NCBI GenBank assembly: GCA_013150955.1
Contig: JAADJD010000004.1
Span: 24,284-88,283, forward strand
Length of the DNA stretch: 64,000 nucleotides
From: Calditrichota bacterium
Lineage (GTDB): Bacteria > Calditrichota > Calditrichia > RBG-13-44-9 > J042
Direction: 5' to 3'
The notes below the pieces were generated by a model. The model did not search any database, was not told the DNA's origin, and saw nothing but the letters and a program-made list of their open reading frames with translations. This document shows positions 54,530-62,874 of this stretch, piece by piece. The translations under genes were made by a program, and so were the position numbers. Position 1 is the first letter of the stretch. Each line of letters starts with the position of its first letter.

Positions 54530-56149
54530 ATGAAAATGCAAGAAGAAATTCGTGAGATTCATCTGAACGATCGGGATGGCGAACCCATCTTCCGGATTGG
54601 GTTGTTTGAGGGACAGGATTTCATCGATTTTAAAGTGATGGGAACGTTTTCGGTGGAAGATGCGGAAGGCAATGTCCTCATAAAGGATGTGAATTCGGAT
54701 CTTAAATGGCGGGTGAAGATTAAACAGAGCCGGCCCGGTGCTGAACGATACTATCTGATTCTGTACGAATCTTTCCATAAGGAACGCATTCAGGAAAAGT
54801 ACGAGATTGCCAAGAAATTTGACCCCAATGTTGAAGTCCGTACCCTTGGTGGAGACATCTTTTTACAGGGGCGAAAGATCGATAACAACACCAAGTATAT
54901 ACTGGTGCATGGCGATTATCCATCAGAACTGGCAGCTAAAAAGGATGCCAAGCGGTTTCAGCCGGATTTCAATCCCAAAGTGGAGAAAGAAACCACGCGT
55001 GAGCCTCAAGGGGAACTGGAGGTGTTTGATGCCGAATACGAATATTCTGCGGAACCCGAAATCGCCGTGCGTATCGTTCCCACCGATGTGAACACCAAGA
55101 TTCATCTTTACAACATCCGCAGTTTCGATGAAATCCTGCAAAAAGAACTGCACCGCGATCATATTTACAACGGCACCATCGAGTTTCGCATCGACAATCA
55201 GGGAACGCTCATGGCCATCAGCGAACTGCCTCTGGAAACCTACCTCAAACGGGTGGTGTATTCGGAAATCGGCACCGATCTGCCGCTGGAATTTTCCAAG
55301 AGTCTGGCCATTGTCTCCCGAAGCGAAATCATGGCTCGAATTCAGCACAAGCATCTGGGCGATCCTTACGATTTTTGTAACTGGGGCCATTGTTTGCGCT
55401 ATTACGGGGATGATTTTGAGGACGAGAACATTGACAAAGCCGTGGAATTGACCCGCGGGCAAATCATTATGGCCCAGGAACGCATCACCGATGCGTATTT
55501 TAATTTGATTTGTGGTGGCCATACAGAGGATGCATCGGGCGTGTGGGAAATCGATGAAGAACCGGTGTTTCATGGAAAATACGACTGGAAAGAGGTACCG
55601 AAGGATTTTACCTCACTGCAGGATGAGGAAATGGTCCAGAAATGGATCAATTCCCGTCCGGAAGCCTGGTGCAATTTGAGAGGACGGCAGGTACCGGAGT
55701 CATTGGAAAAATATAAGAAGTACTTCCGCTGGGAAGTGAGCTACACCCGTAGCGAGCTGGAGGAAATCATTCGCCGGAAGACGGGAGAGGATATTGGAAT
55801 TTTGTTTGATATCATTCCCATTCAGCGGGGACGTTCCGGACGCCTGAAAGAAATCGAATTGATGGGGAGTTTGAAGAATTACCGCATTCGCGGGGAGCTG
55901 AACATCCGGGAGGCGCTTTCTTACGAATATCTGGAAAGCTCCTGTTTTGTGGTGGAAAAAGAACTGGACGACACCGGAACGCCGATCACTTTTTCATTTA
56001 TTGGCGCCGGCCAGGGCCACGGGGTGGGAATGTGCAAGACCGGTGGTGCCGTGATGGCCATGGAAGGATACGATTTTAAACAAATACTGGAACACTATTT
56101 TGAAAATTGTACCATTCGATCCATTTACGAAATGGATCGCAAGGAATGA
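54530..56149 (+). CDS. SpoIID/LytB-domain protein without signal peptide
   Basis: 539 residues. The C-terminal two thirds match the SpoIID/LytB domain: an AMIN-like beta region, IHLYNIRSFDEILQ, SELPLETYLKRVVYSEIGTD, then SKSLAIVSRSEIMARIQHKH and the hallmark end GAGQGHGVGMCKTGGAVMAM. SpoIID in sporulators is a lytic transglycosylase acting on denuded glycan; in non-sporulators the domain is generic to peptidoglycan-related proteins. Unusually, I see no signal peptide or membrane anchor: the N-terminus (QEEIREIHLNDRDGEPIFRI) is polar. Cysteines near the motif (FCNWGHC) are also unusual. Either export is by an unseen route or the domain acts on a soluble substrate. Start ATG 54530 has only a weak AGAAG site. 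Confidence 0.8.
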   Translation: MKMQEEIREIHLNDRDGEPIFRIGLFEGQDFIDFKVMGTFSVEDAEGNVLIKDVNSDLKWRVKIKQSRPGAERYYLILYESFHKERIQEKYEIAKKFDPNVEVRTLGGDIFLQGRKIDNNTKYILVHGDYPSELAAKKDAKRFQPDFNPKVEKETTREPQGELEVFDAEYEYSAEPEIAVRIVPTDVNTKIHLYNIRSFDEILQKELHRDHIYNGTIEFRIDNQGTLMAISELPLETYLKRVVYSEIGTDLPLEFSKSLAIVSRSEIMARIQHKHLGDPYDFCNWGHCLRYYGDDFEDENIDKAVELTRGQIIMAQERITDAYFNLICGGHTEDASGVWEIDEEPVFHGKYDWKEVPKDFTSLQDEEMVQKWINSRPEAWCNLRGRQVPESLEKYKKYFRWEVSYTRSELEEIIRRKTGEDIGILFDIIPIQRGRSGRLKEIELMGSLKNYRIRGELNIREALSYEYLESSCFVVEKELDDTGTPITFSFIGAGQGHGVGMCKTGGAVMAMEGYDFKQILEHYFENCTIRSIYEMDRKE

Positions 56150-56172
56150 GCACGGGAAAGGAATGAGAGGGC

Positions 56173-57295
56173 ATGGTAGAAGAAATCCAACAGCGCATCG
56201 AATCGGCAGAAAAAATTCTGGAAAACCTTCGGGGGTATCTTTGATCTGGAGCGTTTGAACGAGGAGATCGCCGAGCTGGAGAAAAAAACCTCCGCCCCGG
56301 ATTTCTGGGATAATCCCGATGAAGCCCAGAAAGTATTGCGGGAACTCAGCTCAAAGCGGGATAAAGTACAGGAGTGGCAGCAGTTTCGGCAGCAACTGGA
56401 CGATGTAAAACTGCTGCTGGAAATGGCCAGGGAAGAGAATGATCAGCATGCCCTGGAGGAACTGGACAGAGAAAGCAAAGCTTTGCTGGAAGGGGTTCGC
56501 AACCTGGAATTGAAAGGGTTGCTGTCCAGCCCCGAAGATCAGAAAAATGCCATCCTGACCATTCATCCCGGTGCTGGCGGGACTGAGAGTCAGGATTGGG
56601 CCCAGATGTTGATGCGAATGTACCTGCGCTGGGCCGAGCGGCATCAGTTTAAAACCGAGATCATGGATCTGCTTCCGGGGGAAGAAGCGGGCATCAAAAG
56701 CGTGACCATTGAAGTGAAAGGCCCGTATGCTTACGGCTATCTGAAGTCGGAGGTTGGGGTGCATCGGCTGGTGCGCATATCTCCATTCGATGCGGGGGGA
56801 AGACGCCACACATCCTTTGCCTCGGTTTTTGTGCTTCCGGAAATGGATGAAGATTTTGAAATCGAAATCAATCCCAATGATTTGCGGATCGATACCTTCC
56901 GGGCCAGTGGCGCCGGGGGGCAGCATGTGAATCGTACCGATTCCGCGGTTCGCATCACCCATATCCCCACCGGTATTGTGGTGACCTGTCAAAGTGAACG
57001 CTCCCAGCACAAGAATAAGGCCAACGCCATGAAAATTTTAAAGGCCCGCCTTTACCAGCGAAAACTGGAAGAAGAACGGGCCAAACGCCAGAAACTGGAA
57101 GAAAGCAAGTCCGATATTGCCTGGGGAAATCAGATTCGATCCTATGTCTTCCATCCTTACAATCTGGTAAAAGACCATCGTACCGGGCATGAAACCGGGG
57201 ATATCCAGCGGGTTATGAATGGGGAGATCGACGATTTTATTTACAGTTACTTGCTGCAGCGTCCGAAGCTAGAAGGTAAAAAGAGCACCTCTTAA
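56173..57295 (+). CDS. prfB: Peptide chain release factor 2 (programmed +1 frameshift)
   Basis: RF2 recognises UGA and UAA. The gene needs a +1 shift: from ATG 56173 the zero frame reads to CTT TGA at 56239-56244, and the main frame continues with GAT CTG GAG after skipping the T. The classical signal is complete: GGGGG Shine-Dalgarno-like run, TAT, slippery CTT and the in-frame TGA followed by T. The total product is about 373 residues. SPF anticodon-like motif (VRISPFDAGGRR) and the catalytic GGQ (SGAGGQHVNRTDSAVR) are present. The frameshift is autoregulatory: low RF2 slows termination at the TGA. It lies 23 bases after the SpoIID gene with GAGAGG before the ATG. Confidence 0.97.
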
Positions 57296-57299
57296 CCCC

Positions 57300-57598
57300 G
57301 GATTTTGCATTCCCCTTCAATTCACACGAATTCACTCGTAGTGGCCTACGAATTACACGAATGAACACAAATAAACCCAGATGATGCATTAGCCTACGAA
57401 TGACACGAATTAACACCAATGAAAATAATAAAATGCATTTGATTCTATCTGGATGAAAAAATTTTCCCAGATATGTTAGCTATCTTGCTGATTGCTGATT
57501 TTTTTCGAATTCATTCGCGTGATTCGTGGTTTAACGCTTTATTTGGGTTTAATTCGTCTTAATTCGAGTAATTCGTAGGCTATTGCTTAATCTAAGTT
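57300..57598 (+). repeat. Composite inverted-repeat element with duplicated ends, copy R7
   Basis: The largest copy, about 300 bp, in plus orientation between convergent prfB and tRNA-Leu. The left end module occurs twice (CCTACGAATTACACGAATGA, then GCCTACGAATGACACGAATT), then the core ATCTGGATGAAAAAATTTTC, then the right end twice (TTCGCGTGATTCGTGGTTTA and TTCGAGTAATTCGTAGGC). It fills the whole 339-bp gap except the tRNA flank. It indicates growth by addition of end modules. Confidence 0.75.
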
Positions 57599-57634
57599 AA
57601 ATCAATCGTGCGGGGCTTGTATTTCCAATCTTTG

Positions 57635-57719
57635 TGCCGAGGGCGGGACTCGAACCCGCACGGGCGCAATGCCCACTAGATCCTGAATCTAGCGCGTCTG
57701 CCAATTCCGCCACCTCGGC
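57635..57719 (-). tRNA. tRNA-Leu (anticodon CAG)
   Basis: On the minus strand: acceptor GCCGAGG/CCTCGGC with discriminator A, D-arm TGGCGGAATTGGCAGACGCG, anticodon loop TTCAGGA (CAG) in stem CTAGA/TCTAG, long class II variable arm and T-loop GTTCGAG. CCA is not encoded. Single tRNA transcribed toward repeat R7. Confidence 0.96.
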
Positions 57720-57742
57720 ATTCTTCCGAAAGCGCGCAAAAT

Positions 57743-57772
57743 TTAATATCTGTACCTTACGCAAGCAAGCAA
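57743..57772 (-). promoter_or_regulatory. Candidate promoter of tRNA-Leu
   Basis: On the minus strand TTGCTT (complement of 57767-57772) and TATTAA (complement of 57743-57748) are 18 bp apart. The -10 ends 24 bases before the mature tRNA, giving a leader of about 15-20 nt. Confidence 0.45.
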
Positions 57773-57867
57773 TTTTAAATCTTACAACATACAAAATTCA
57801 TTTTTCCCGTTGATTTTCCCACGTCTTTTTCCTACCCTATGTACCATCAATAACGGGAGAGGTTTCC

Positions 57868-58794
57868 ATGAGAAAACGATGGTTTCCCTTGCTGGTTTTC
57901 CTGCTGGCGGCTGCGCTGCTCCTGCTGCCCGTTTATCTAATTTCCGATACCAGATACTATCTGGCGTTTCAGTCTGTTAAGGAATTACAGGAGTTCATCT
58001 CCTGGTCTCCCAAAAAATCGCCACTCATTGGCGCCCATCGGGGTGGCCCCATGCCGGGATTCCCGGAAAATGCCATCCGAACGTTTGAAAACGCATTGAA
58101 GTATGCCCCCTGCTTAATTGAGTTGGACGTGCGCAAAACCCGTGATGGGATTTTCGTGCTGATGCACGACAGTACCCTGGATCGAACCACAACGGGGAAA
58201 GGTCCCGTTTCCCGATACACCTGGAAGGAATTGCAGCAGCTTTATTTGCGGGACAATCAGGGACGGGTGACCGAAGATCGTATCCCTTCGTTGGCCGAAG
58301 TGTTTCAATGGGCCAGAGGTCGGGCGATTCTGGAACTGGATATTAAACGCCCCATTCAGCCGGAGGAAATAGTGGCTTTCATTCGAGAACACCGTGCCGA
58401 AGCATTCTCCATTGTGATTACCTATTCCTGGAAGACGGCGGTTGTCTATCATCAGTTGCATCCGGAATTGGTCATTTCGGCACCGGCATATGGGGTGAAA
58501 GGAACGCAGCGGCTGTTGCAGAGCGGGATTCCCTATCGCAATTTGATCGCATTTGTGGGCGTTCGGGAGCCAGATCCAAAGGTGTATCAACTGTTGCATC
58601 AGCATGGCATCCGGGCCATTCTGGGAACGATGGGAAATCTGGATCGCAAGGCGAGGCGGCGCGGGGTCAGGGTCTATATTCAATTGCTGGAAAATGGTGC
58701 CGATGTGCTGTCCACCGATAATGTGCCTCTGGCTGCACGGGCCATTCAGGAATTTGTTAAAATGAAACAATTGTTGCCGGTGATCGATGAATAG
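57868..58794 (+). CDS. Membrane-anchored glycerophosphodiester phosphodiesterase
   Basis: 308 residues. An N-terminal hydrophobic anchor or uncleaved signal (FPLLVFLLAAALLLLPVYLI) precedes a GDPD TIM barrel. The catalytic HRG (IGAHRGG), the metal-binding E-x-D (IELDVRKTRDG) and the second histidine with HDxTLDRTT (MHDSTLDRTTTGKG) are present. It hydrolyses deacylated glycerophospholipids to glycerol-3-phosphate and an alcohol, presumably at the periplasmic face. The distal 'TDNVPLAAR' resembles the conserved C-terminal substrate loop. Start preceded by GGGAGAGG. It is followed 35 bases later by the giant GH13 gene, possibly on the same transcript. Confidence 0.92.
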   Translation: MRKRWFPLLVFLLAAALLLLPVYLISDTRYYLAFQSVKELQEFISWSPKKSPLIGAHRGGPMPGFPENAIRTFENALKYAPCLIELDVRKTRDGIFVLMHDSTLDRTTTGKGPVSRYTWKELQQLYLRDNQGRVTEDRIPSLAEVFQWARGRAILELDIKRPIQPEEIVAFIREHRAEAFSIVITYSWKTAVVYHQLHPELVISAPAYGVKGTQRLLQSGIPYRNLIAFVGVREPDPKVYQLLHQHGIRAILGTMGNLDRKARRRGVRVYIQLLENGADVLSTDNVPLAARAIQEFVKMKQLLPVIDE

Positions 58795-58829
58795 ATCATC
58801 CCGATGCCGGTAACCGGAATTGAAACACA

Positions 58830-61800
58830 ATGTTGATAACGGTTGTGAGAATGATGAGTCGATTGCCAGTTTCTGCCTCAGCCAGAAAACAGTTGCAACT
58901 GGCCGGATTCGAATTTTCTGAAGATGGCCATTGGATTCTCTCCGATCTGCGCCAGATCCGGAAATGGGTGCACCGTCTCCAGAAAATGGGGATGGTGGAT
59001 ACCCAGACATTCCATGCGGCTGAAGTGAATGGAATCGCTTTGTTGCATGATGTGTTTCATCATTTGTTTGAACGATACCGCAGTGAAATACAGGGCGATG
59101 TGCTCCAGGCCGCCTTAAAATACTTGCAGTCCCAGATTTCACAATCCCGATTAAGGGAAATGATGCGGACCTTTTTGCAAGAATTCCCACCGCCATCGAT
59201 CGTCAGGGGGGAAATCGAAGCAGAGGCCTTTTTATCCCGAAAGATACACAAAGGGCTCACGGGTCAGGAATGGATACTGGAAGAGCTGATCCTTTTGTAT
59301 TTGGCCAATCAAAATCCAGCGCTTCAACCGTATCGCCTGTTGTTTGATGATCACTCGTTGAGATGCATCCCGGAATATGAAACGCTCCGGGATCAGCTAT
59401 TCCAATTTTTTGAGAACCGGCCTCCTTTTGGTCCCCGAAAACAGAATTTTCTGGAGATGCTGGAAACACCCGCGAAGGTGGCGCCTCATTCTGTAGCCGA
59501 TCAGTTGCGATATGTTGTGGAGAACTGGGCGGATTGGTTACCGGAGGATCTATCCCGTTTATTGAAGGGGTTGGATTTCATCGAGGAAGAACGGAAGGTG
59601 CGCTGGGCGCCGGGAATGGGGCCGGGGCCCGTACAGGTGCCCACCTATCAGGATGAGGCGCCGGAACGCTTTAGCCCGGATCGGGAGTGGATGCCCAATC
59701 TGATTCTGCTGGCCAAAAGTACATTTGTCTGGTTGGATCAACTGTCAAAAAAGTATGGGCGGACCATTCAACGCCTGGATCAGATTCCTGATGAGGAGCT
59801 GGATCAGCTGGCCAGCTGGGGATTCACCGGTCTCTGGTTGATTGGTATCTGGGAGCGGAGCCGGGCCTCGAAGAAGATCAAGCAATTGTGTGGGAATCCA
59901 GAAGCCGAGGCCTCTGCCTACGCAATCTATGATTATGTCGTCAATCCCGAGTTGGGGGGAGAAGAGGCCCTGGAAGATTTGCAGCAGCACTGCTGGCAGC
60001 GGGGCATTCGCTTAGCCAGCGACATGGTGCCCAACCACACGGGCATCGATGCCCGCTGGGTGATGGAGCACCCCGATTGGTTTATTCAAACGGCAACGCC
60101 GCCGTTTCCCAATTACACCTTTAATGGTCCCAATCTGTCGGACGATCCCAATATTGGCATCTACATTGAGGACCACTATTTCGATAAAACCGATGCGGCG
60201 GTGGTGTTTAAGCGGGTGGATTTCCGTACCGGAGAGGTCCGCTACATTTACCACGGCAACGATGGTACCAGCATTCCCTGGAACGACACCGCCCAGCTCA
60301 ATTACCTGTTGCCGGAAGTGCGCGAGGCGGTCATTCAAAAAATTCTGGAAGTGGCCAGACGTTTTCCCATTATCCGCTTTGATGCGGCCATGACGCTCAC
60401 CAAAAAGCATTTTCAGCGGTTGTGGTTCCCCGAACCTGGACAGGGGGGCGATATCCCCTCACGGGCGGAATTTGCCATGACCAAAGAGGAATTCGACCGC
60501 CACATGCCCAATGAATTCTGGCGGGAAGTGGTGGACCGGGTAGCGCAGGAAGCACCGGACACCCTGCTGCTGGCGGAAGCCTTCTGGTTAATGGAAAGCT
60601 ACTTTGTGCGCACCCTGGGGATGCACCGGGTGTACAATAGCGCTTTCATGAACATGTTAAAAAATGAAGAAAATGCCAAGTACCGCGAGCTCATCAAAAA
60701 TACCCTGGCATACGACCCCCAGATTTTAAAGCGTTACGTGAACTTCATGAACAATCCCGACGAAGAAACCGCTGTAGTGCAATTTGGTAAGGGGGACAAA
60801 TATTTTGGCGTATGTACCTTGATGGTTACCCTGCCGGGGCTTCCCATGTTTGGCCACGGGCAGGTGGAGGGCTTTCGGGAAAAGTACGGCATGGAGTTCC
60901 GGCGGGCCTACCTGGACGAGACCCCCGATGCGGAGCTAATTGCCCGCCATGAACGGGAAATATTCCCCTTAATGCGCCAGCGGCATCGCTTTGCGGATGT
61001 AACCTATTTCCAGTTGTACGATGTGGTTGCCGATTCCGGCGACGTTCAGGAAAATATTTTTGCCTTCAGTAACGGTGCGCCGGGGGAAGAGACCCTGGTG
61101 GTGTACAACAACAGCCTGCAACCGGGGGCGGGCTGGATTCGGTATTCCGTGCCGCGGGCAGAAAAAACACCCGAAGGCCATACCCGGCTGCAAAGCATTC
61201 CCCTTGCCGAAGCCCTGCGGATTCAACGCCAGGACAACTATTTTACCATTTTCCGGGATGCCATCAGCGGTTTGTACTTCATCCGTAATAATGTGGAGCT
61301 GCACGATAAGGGCTTGTTTGTGTCCTTGAAGGGATACGAATACCATGTGTTCATGGAATTTCAGCAGGTGGAGGATAATCGCTGGGGACATTTTGCGGAA
61401 TTGCATCGCCAGCTGGCCGGGCAGGGTGTGGCGGACATCCAGCGCGCTGTGCAGGAGATTTTGTATCGGGGGATTCGCCAGTATGGCCGGGAACTGGTTG
61501 CCGCCCTGACCCCGCTGGTGCGTTCACTCTGGCAGGAAGCGCTTCCGCCGGTGGAACGGCTCTCCCCGCTGCTCCGTACCATTGGCACCGAGTTGCAGAC
61601 CATCGGGCAACACCAGCTGGATGGCGAGCGCTGGGAACAGGCCGTGGCTGCGCGCTGGCAGGCCTGGCAACAGTGGCACACGTTGCGCGCTCGATTAAAA
61701 GGCATTCGGGTACGCAAAGCCATTACTGCCCTGAAATTTATAGAAGAACTGGGGCAGGAGCAGTCCCCGGGGGTATGGCTGGCTTTTCTGCTGGAAACAG

Positions 61801-62312
61801 TGCTGGCACCACTGGCAGAACAGCTGCAGTACGCCACTATACCGGAACGCTGGGAATTCTTAATGGATGCCCTGGGAATTTTAGCCGCGGTAGAAGAAGT
61901 GCTGCCGCAACAGGGATTTGCCCCGGAAGATGTGGTAGAGAGTCAGGCATTGTTGACCATCATTCCCCACTTGCCCCTACTGACGGGTAGCCCGTCCGCA
62001 GGGGAACCGCTGCCTCATCAGCAGCTCCTCCAGATGCTGTCGCTGCCAGAAATTCAGGAGTATTTGAAGGTAAATGAATACCAGGGGAACGTGTGGTTCA
62101 ATAAAGAACGCTACGAAACACTGGTACTGGCCATTTTCTTCCGTACCCTCATGGCGCGCTTACAGCAATCGCTTCCACCAACCGAATTCGCTCACCAGTT
62201 AAAACAGGATTACCGAATTGTGGAAACCTGGTTTAAAGCGGAGCAGTCCTCCGGGTATTTGCTGGAGAAGTTGAAGCAGTATCTGGAGCGGCTGGGACAG
62301 AAGTATCGGTGA
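58830..62312 (+). CDS. Giant three-part GH13 (alpha-amylase family) protein
   Basis: 1160 residues, no signal peptide. Residues 1 to about 290 are an all-helical domain I do not recognise. The GH13 barrel spans roughly 300-720 with region I DMVPNHTG (Asp398, His403), nucleophile Asp518 in PIIRFDAAMTL, acid/base Glu583 in TLLLAEAFW and transition-state Asp644 in FMNNPDEETA. The histidine normally before that Asp is a proline here, as in GlgE-like maltosyltransferases (NTPD). Residues of about 800-1160 are another helix-rich region. The substrate is unknown; intracellular alpha-glucan or maltooligosaccharide metabolism is likely. Start could also be at ATG 58851 or 58854; none has a clear ribosome-binding site. 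Confidence 0.85.
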   Translation: MLITVVRMMSRLPVSASARKQLQLAGFEFSEDGHWILSDLRQIRKWVHRLQKMGMVDTQTFHAAEVNGIALLHDVFHHLFERYRSEIQGDVLQAALKYLQSQISQSRLREMMRTFLQEFPPPSIVRGEIEAEAFLSRKIHKGLTGQEWILEELILLYLANQNPALQPYRLLFDDHSLRCIPEYETLRDQLFQFFENRPPFGPRKQNFLEMLETPAKVAPHSVADQLRYVVENWADWLPEDLSRLLKGLDFIEEERKVRWAPGMGPGPVQVPTYQDEAPERFSPDREWMPNLILLAKSTFVWLDQLSKKYGRTIQRLDQIPDEELDQLASWGFTGLWLIGIWERSRASKKIKQLCGNPEAEASAYAIYDYVVNPELGGEEALEDLQQHCWQRGIRLASDMVPNHTGIDARWVMEHPDWFIQTATPPFPNYTFNGPNLSDDPNIGIYIEDHYFDKTDAAVVFKRVDFRTGEVRYIYHGNDGTSIPWNDTAQLNYLLPEVREAVIQKILEVARRFPIIRFDAAMTLTKKHFQRLWFPEPGQGGDIPSRAEFAMTKEEFDRHMPNEFWREVVDRVAQEAPDTLLLAEAFWLMESYFVRTLGMHRVYNSAFMNMLKNEENAKYRELIKNTLAYDPQILKRYVNFMNNPDEETAVVQFGKGDKYFGVCTLMVTLPGLPMFGHGQVEGFREKYGMEFRRAYLDETPDAELIARHEREIFPLMRQRHRFADVTYFQLYDVVADSGDVQENIFAFSNGAPGEETLVVYNNSLQPGAGWIRYSVPRAEKTPEGHTRLQSIPLAEALRIQRQDNYFTIFRDAISGLYFIRNNVELHDKGLFVSLKGYEYHVFMEFQQVEDNRWGHFAELHRQLAGQGVADIQRAVQEILYRGIRQYGRELVAALTPLVRSLWQEALPPVERLSPLLRTIGTELQTIGQHQLDGERWEQAVAARWQAWQQWHTLRARLKGIRVRKAITALKFIEELGQEQSPGVWLAFLLETVLAPLAEQLQYATIPERWEFLMDALGILAAVEEVLPQQGFAPEDVVESQALLTIIPHLPLLTGSPSAGEPLPHQQLLQMLSLPEIQEYLKVNEYQGNVWFNKERYETLVLAIFFRTLMARLQQSLPPTEFAHQLKQDYRIVETWFKAEQSSGYLLEKLKQYLERLGQKYR

Positions 62313-62563
62313 AGAGCAGTGGCGTAACCTACAGGACTGTCAATCCCTGCCAAAATTTTGTGGTTAAAACGAGGTAACCCGGAGTGAAAACGTTCTGCGG
62401 GTAATGGTTAAAACGTCAGGGGAATCCATTGGGGAATTCAAATTGCCCCTGGTTATTCAAAAGCATCACGGGTAATTCGGTTGTTTTTAGACCGTGTGGA
62501 GATTATTTTTTATTAAAATAAACCAATAAAATAAGATGCGAAAACACCAAGAGAAGAAAGTTT
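62313..62563. other. 251-bp gap after the GH13 gene
   Basis: No open frame. The composition becomes AT-rich after about 62480, marking the likely edge of the accessory segment. A 13-bp sequence GTGGCGTAACCTA at 62319-62331 recurs at 62866-62878 inside the recombinase remnant. I see no clear terminator for the GH13 gene. Confidence 0.45.
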
Positions 62564-62767
62564 ATGCGTATTATTTTAGAAATCAAAGATAATAAAGAAG
62601 GAAGGGCGTTTATGAAGTTTTTAAAACAGTTACCTTTTGTTAAAGTTGAATTAACTCAAAAACAAAACAGAAAAAGAAAAAAGAAAAAAATTGAAGAACT
62701 TTTTGGTATATGGAAGGACAGAGATATTACGGAAGAAAAATTGAGAGAAAAAGCATGGAAAATGTAA
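62564..62767 (+). CDS. VapB-like antitoxin, now orphaned
   Basis: 67 residues: a short N-terminal part (MRIILEIKDNKEGRAFMKFL), a Lys/Arg-rich middle and a C-terminal ELFGIWKDRDITEEKLREKA. That last motif is typical of small antitoxins paired with PIN toxins, where it wraps the toxin. The gene is AT-rich, unlike the GH13 gene before it. It overlaps the start of a PIN-domain frame by 13 bases, the usual coupling, but that partner is truncated. The function may be lost or limited to autoregulation. Confidence 0.65.
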   Translation: MRIILEIKDNKEGRAFMKFLKQLPFVKVELTQKQNRKRKKKKIEELFGIWKDRDITEEKLREKAWKM

Positions 62768-62874
62768 AAATTTTGTGTGATACAGATATATTTGTTGAGT
62801 ATTTAAAAGGCAATGAAGATGGTGGGAATATCCGTGCCCTTCTCCAACAGGTGGGTGGCGAAACTGTGGCGTAA
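62755..62874 (+). pseudogene. Truncated PIN-domain toxin (VapC-like)
   Basis: The frame starts within the antitoxin gene and reads [20 protein letters not shown], the standard N-terminus of a PIN ribonuclease with its first catalytic aspartate. After about 20-22 codons the AT-rich sequence ends and the frame runs for 17 codons into sequence that is antisense to the recombinase below, then stops at TAA 62872-62874. The remaining ~100 residues with the other acidic residues are missing, so it cannot be an active nuclease. Confidence 0.7.
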
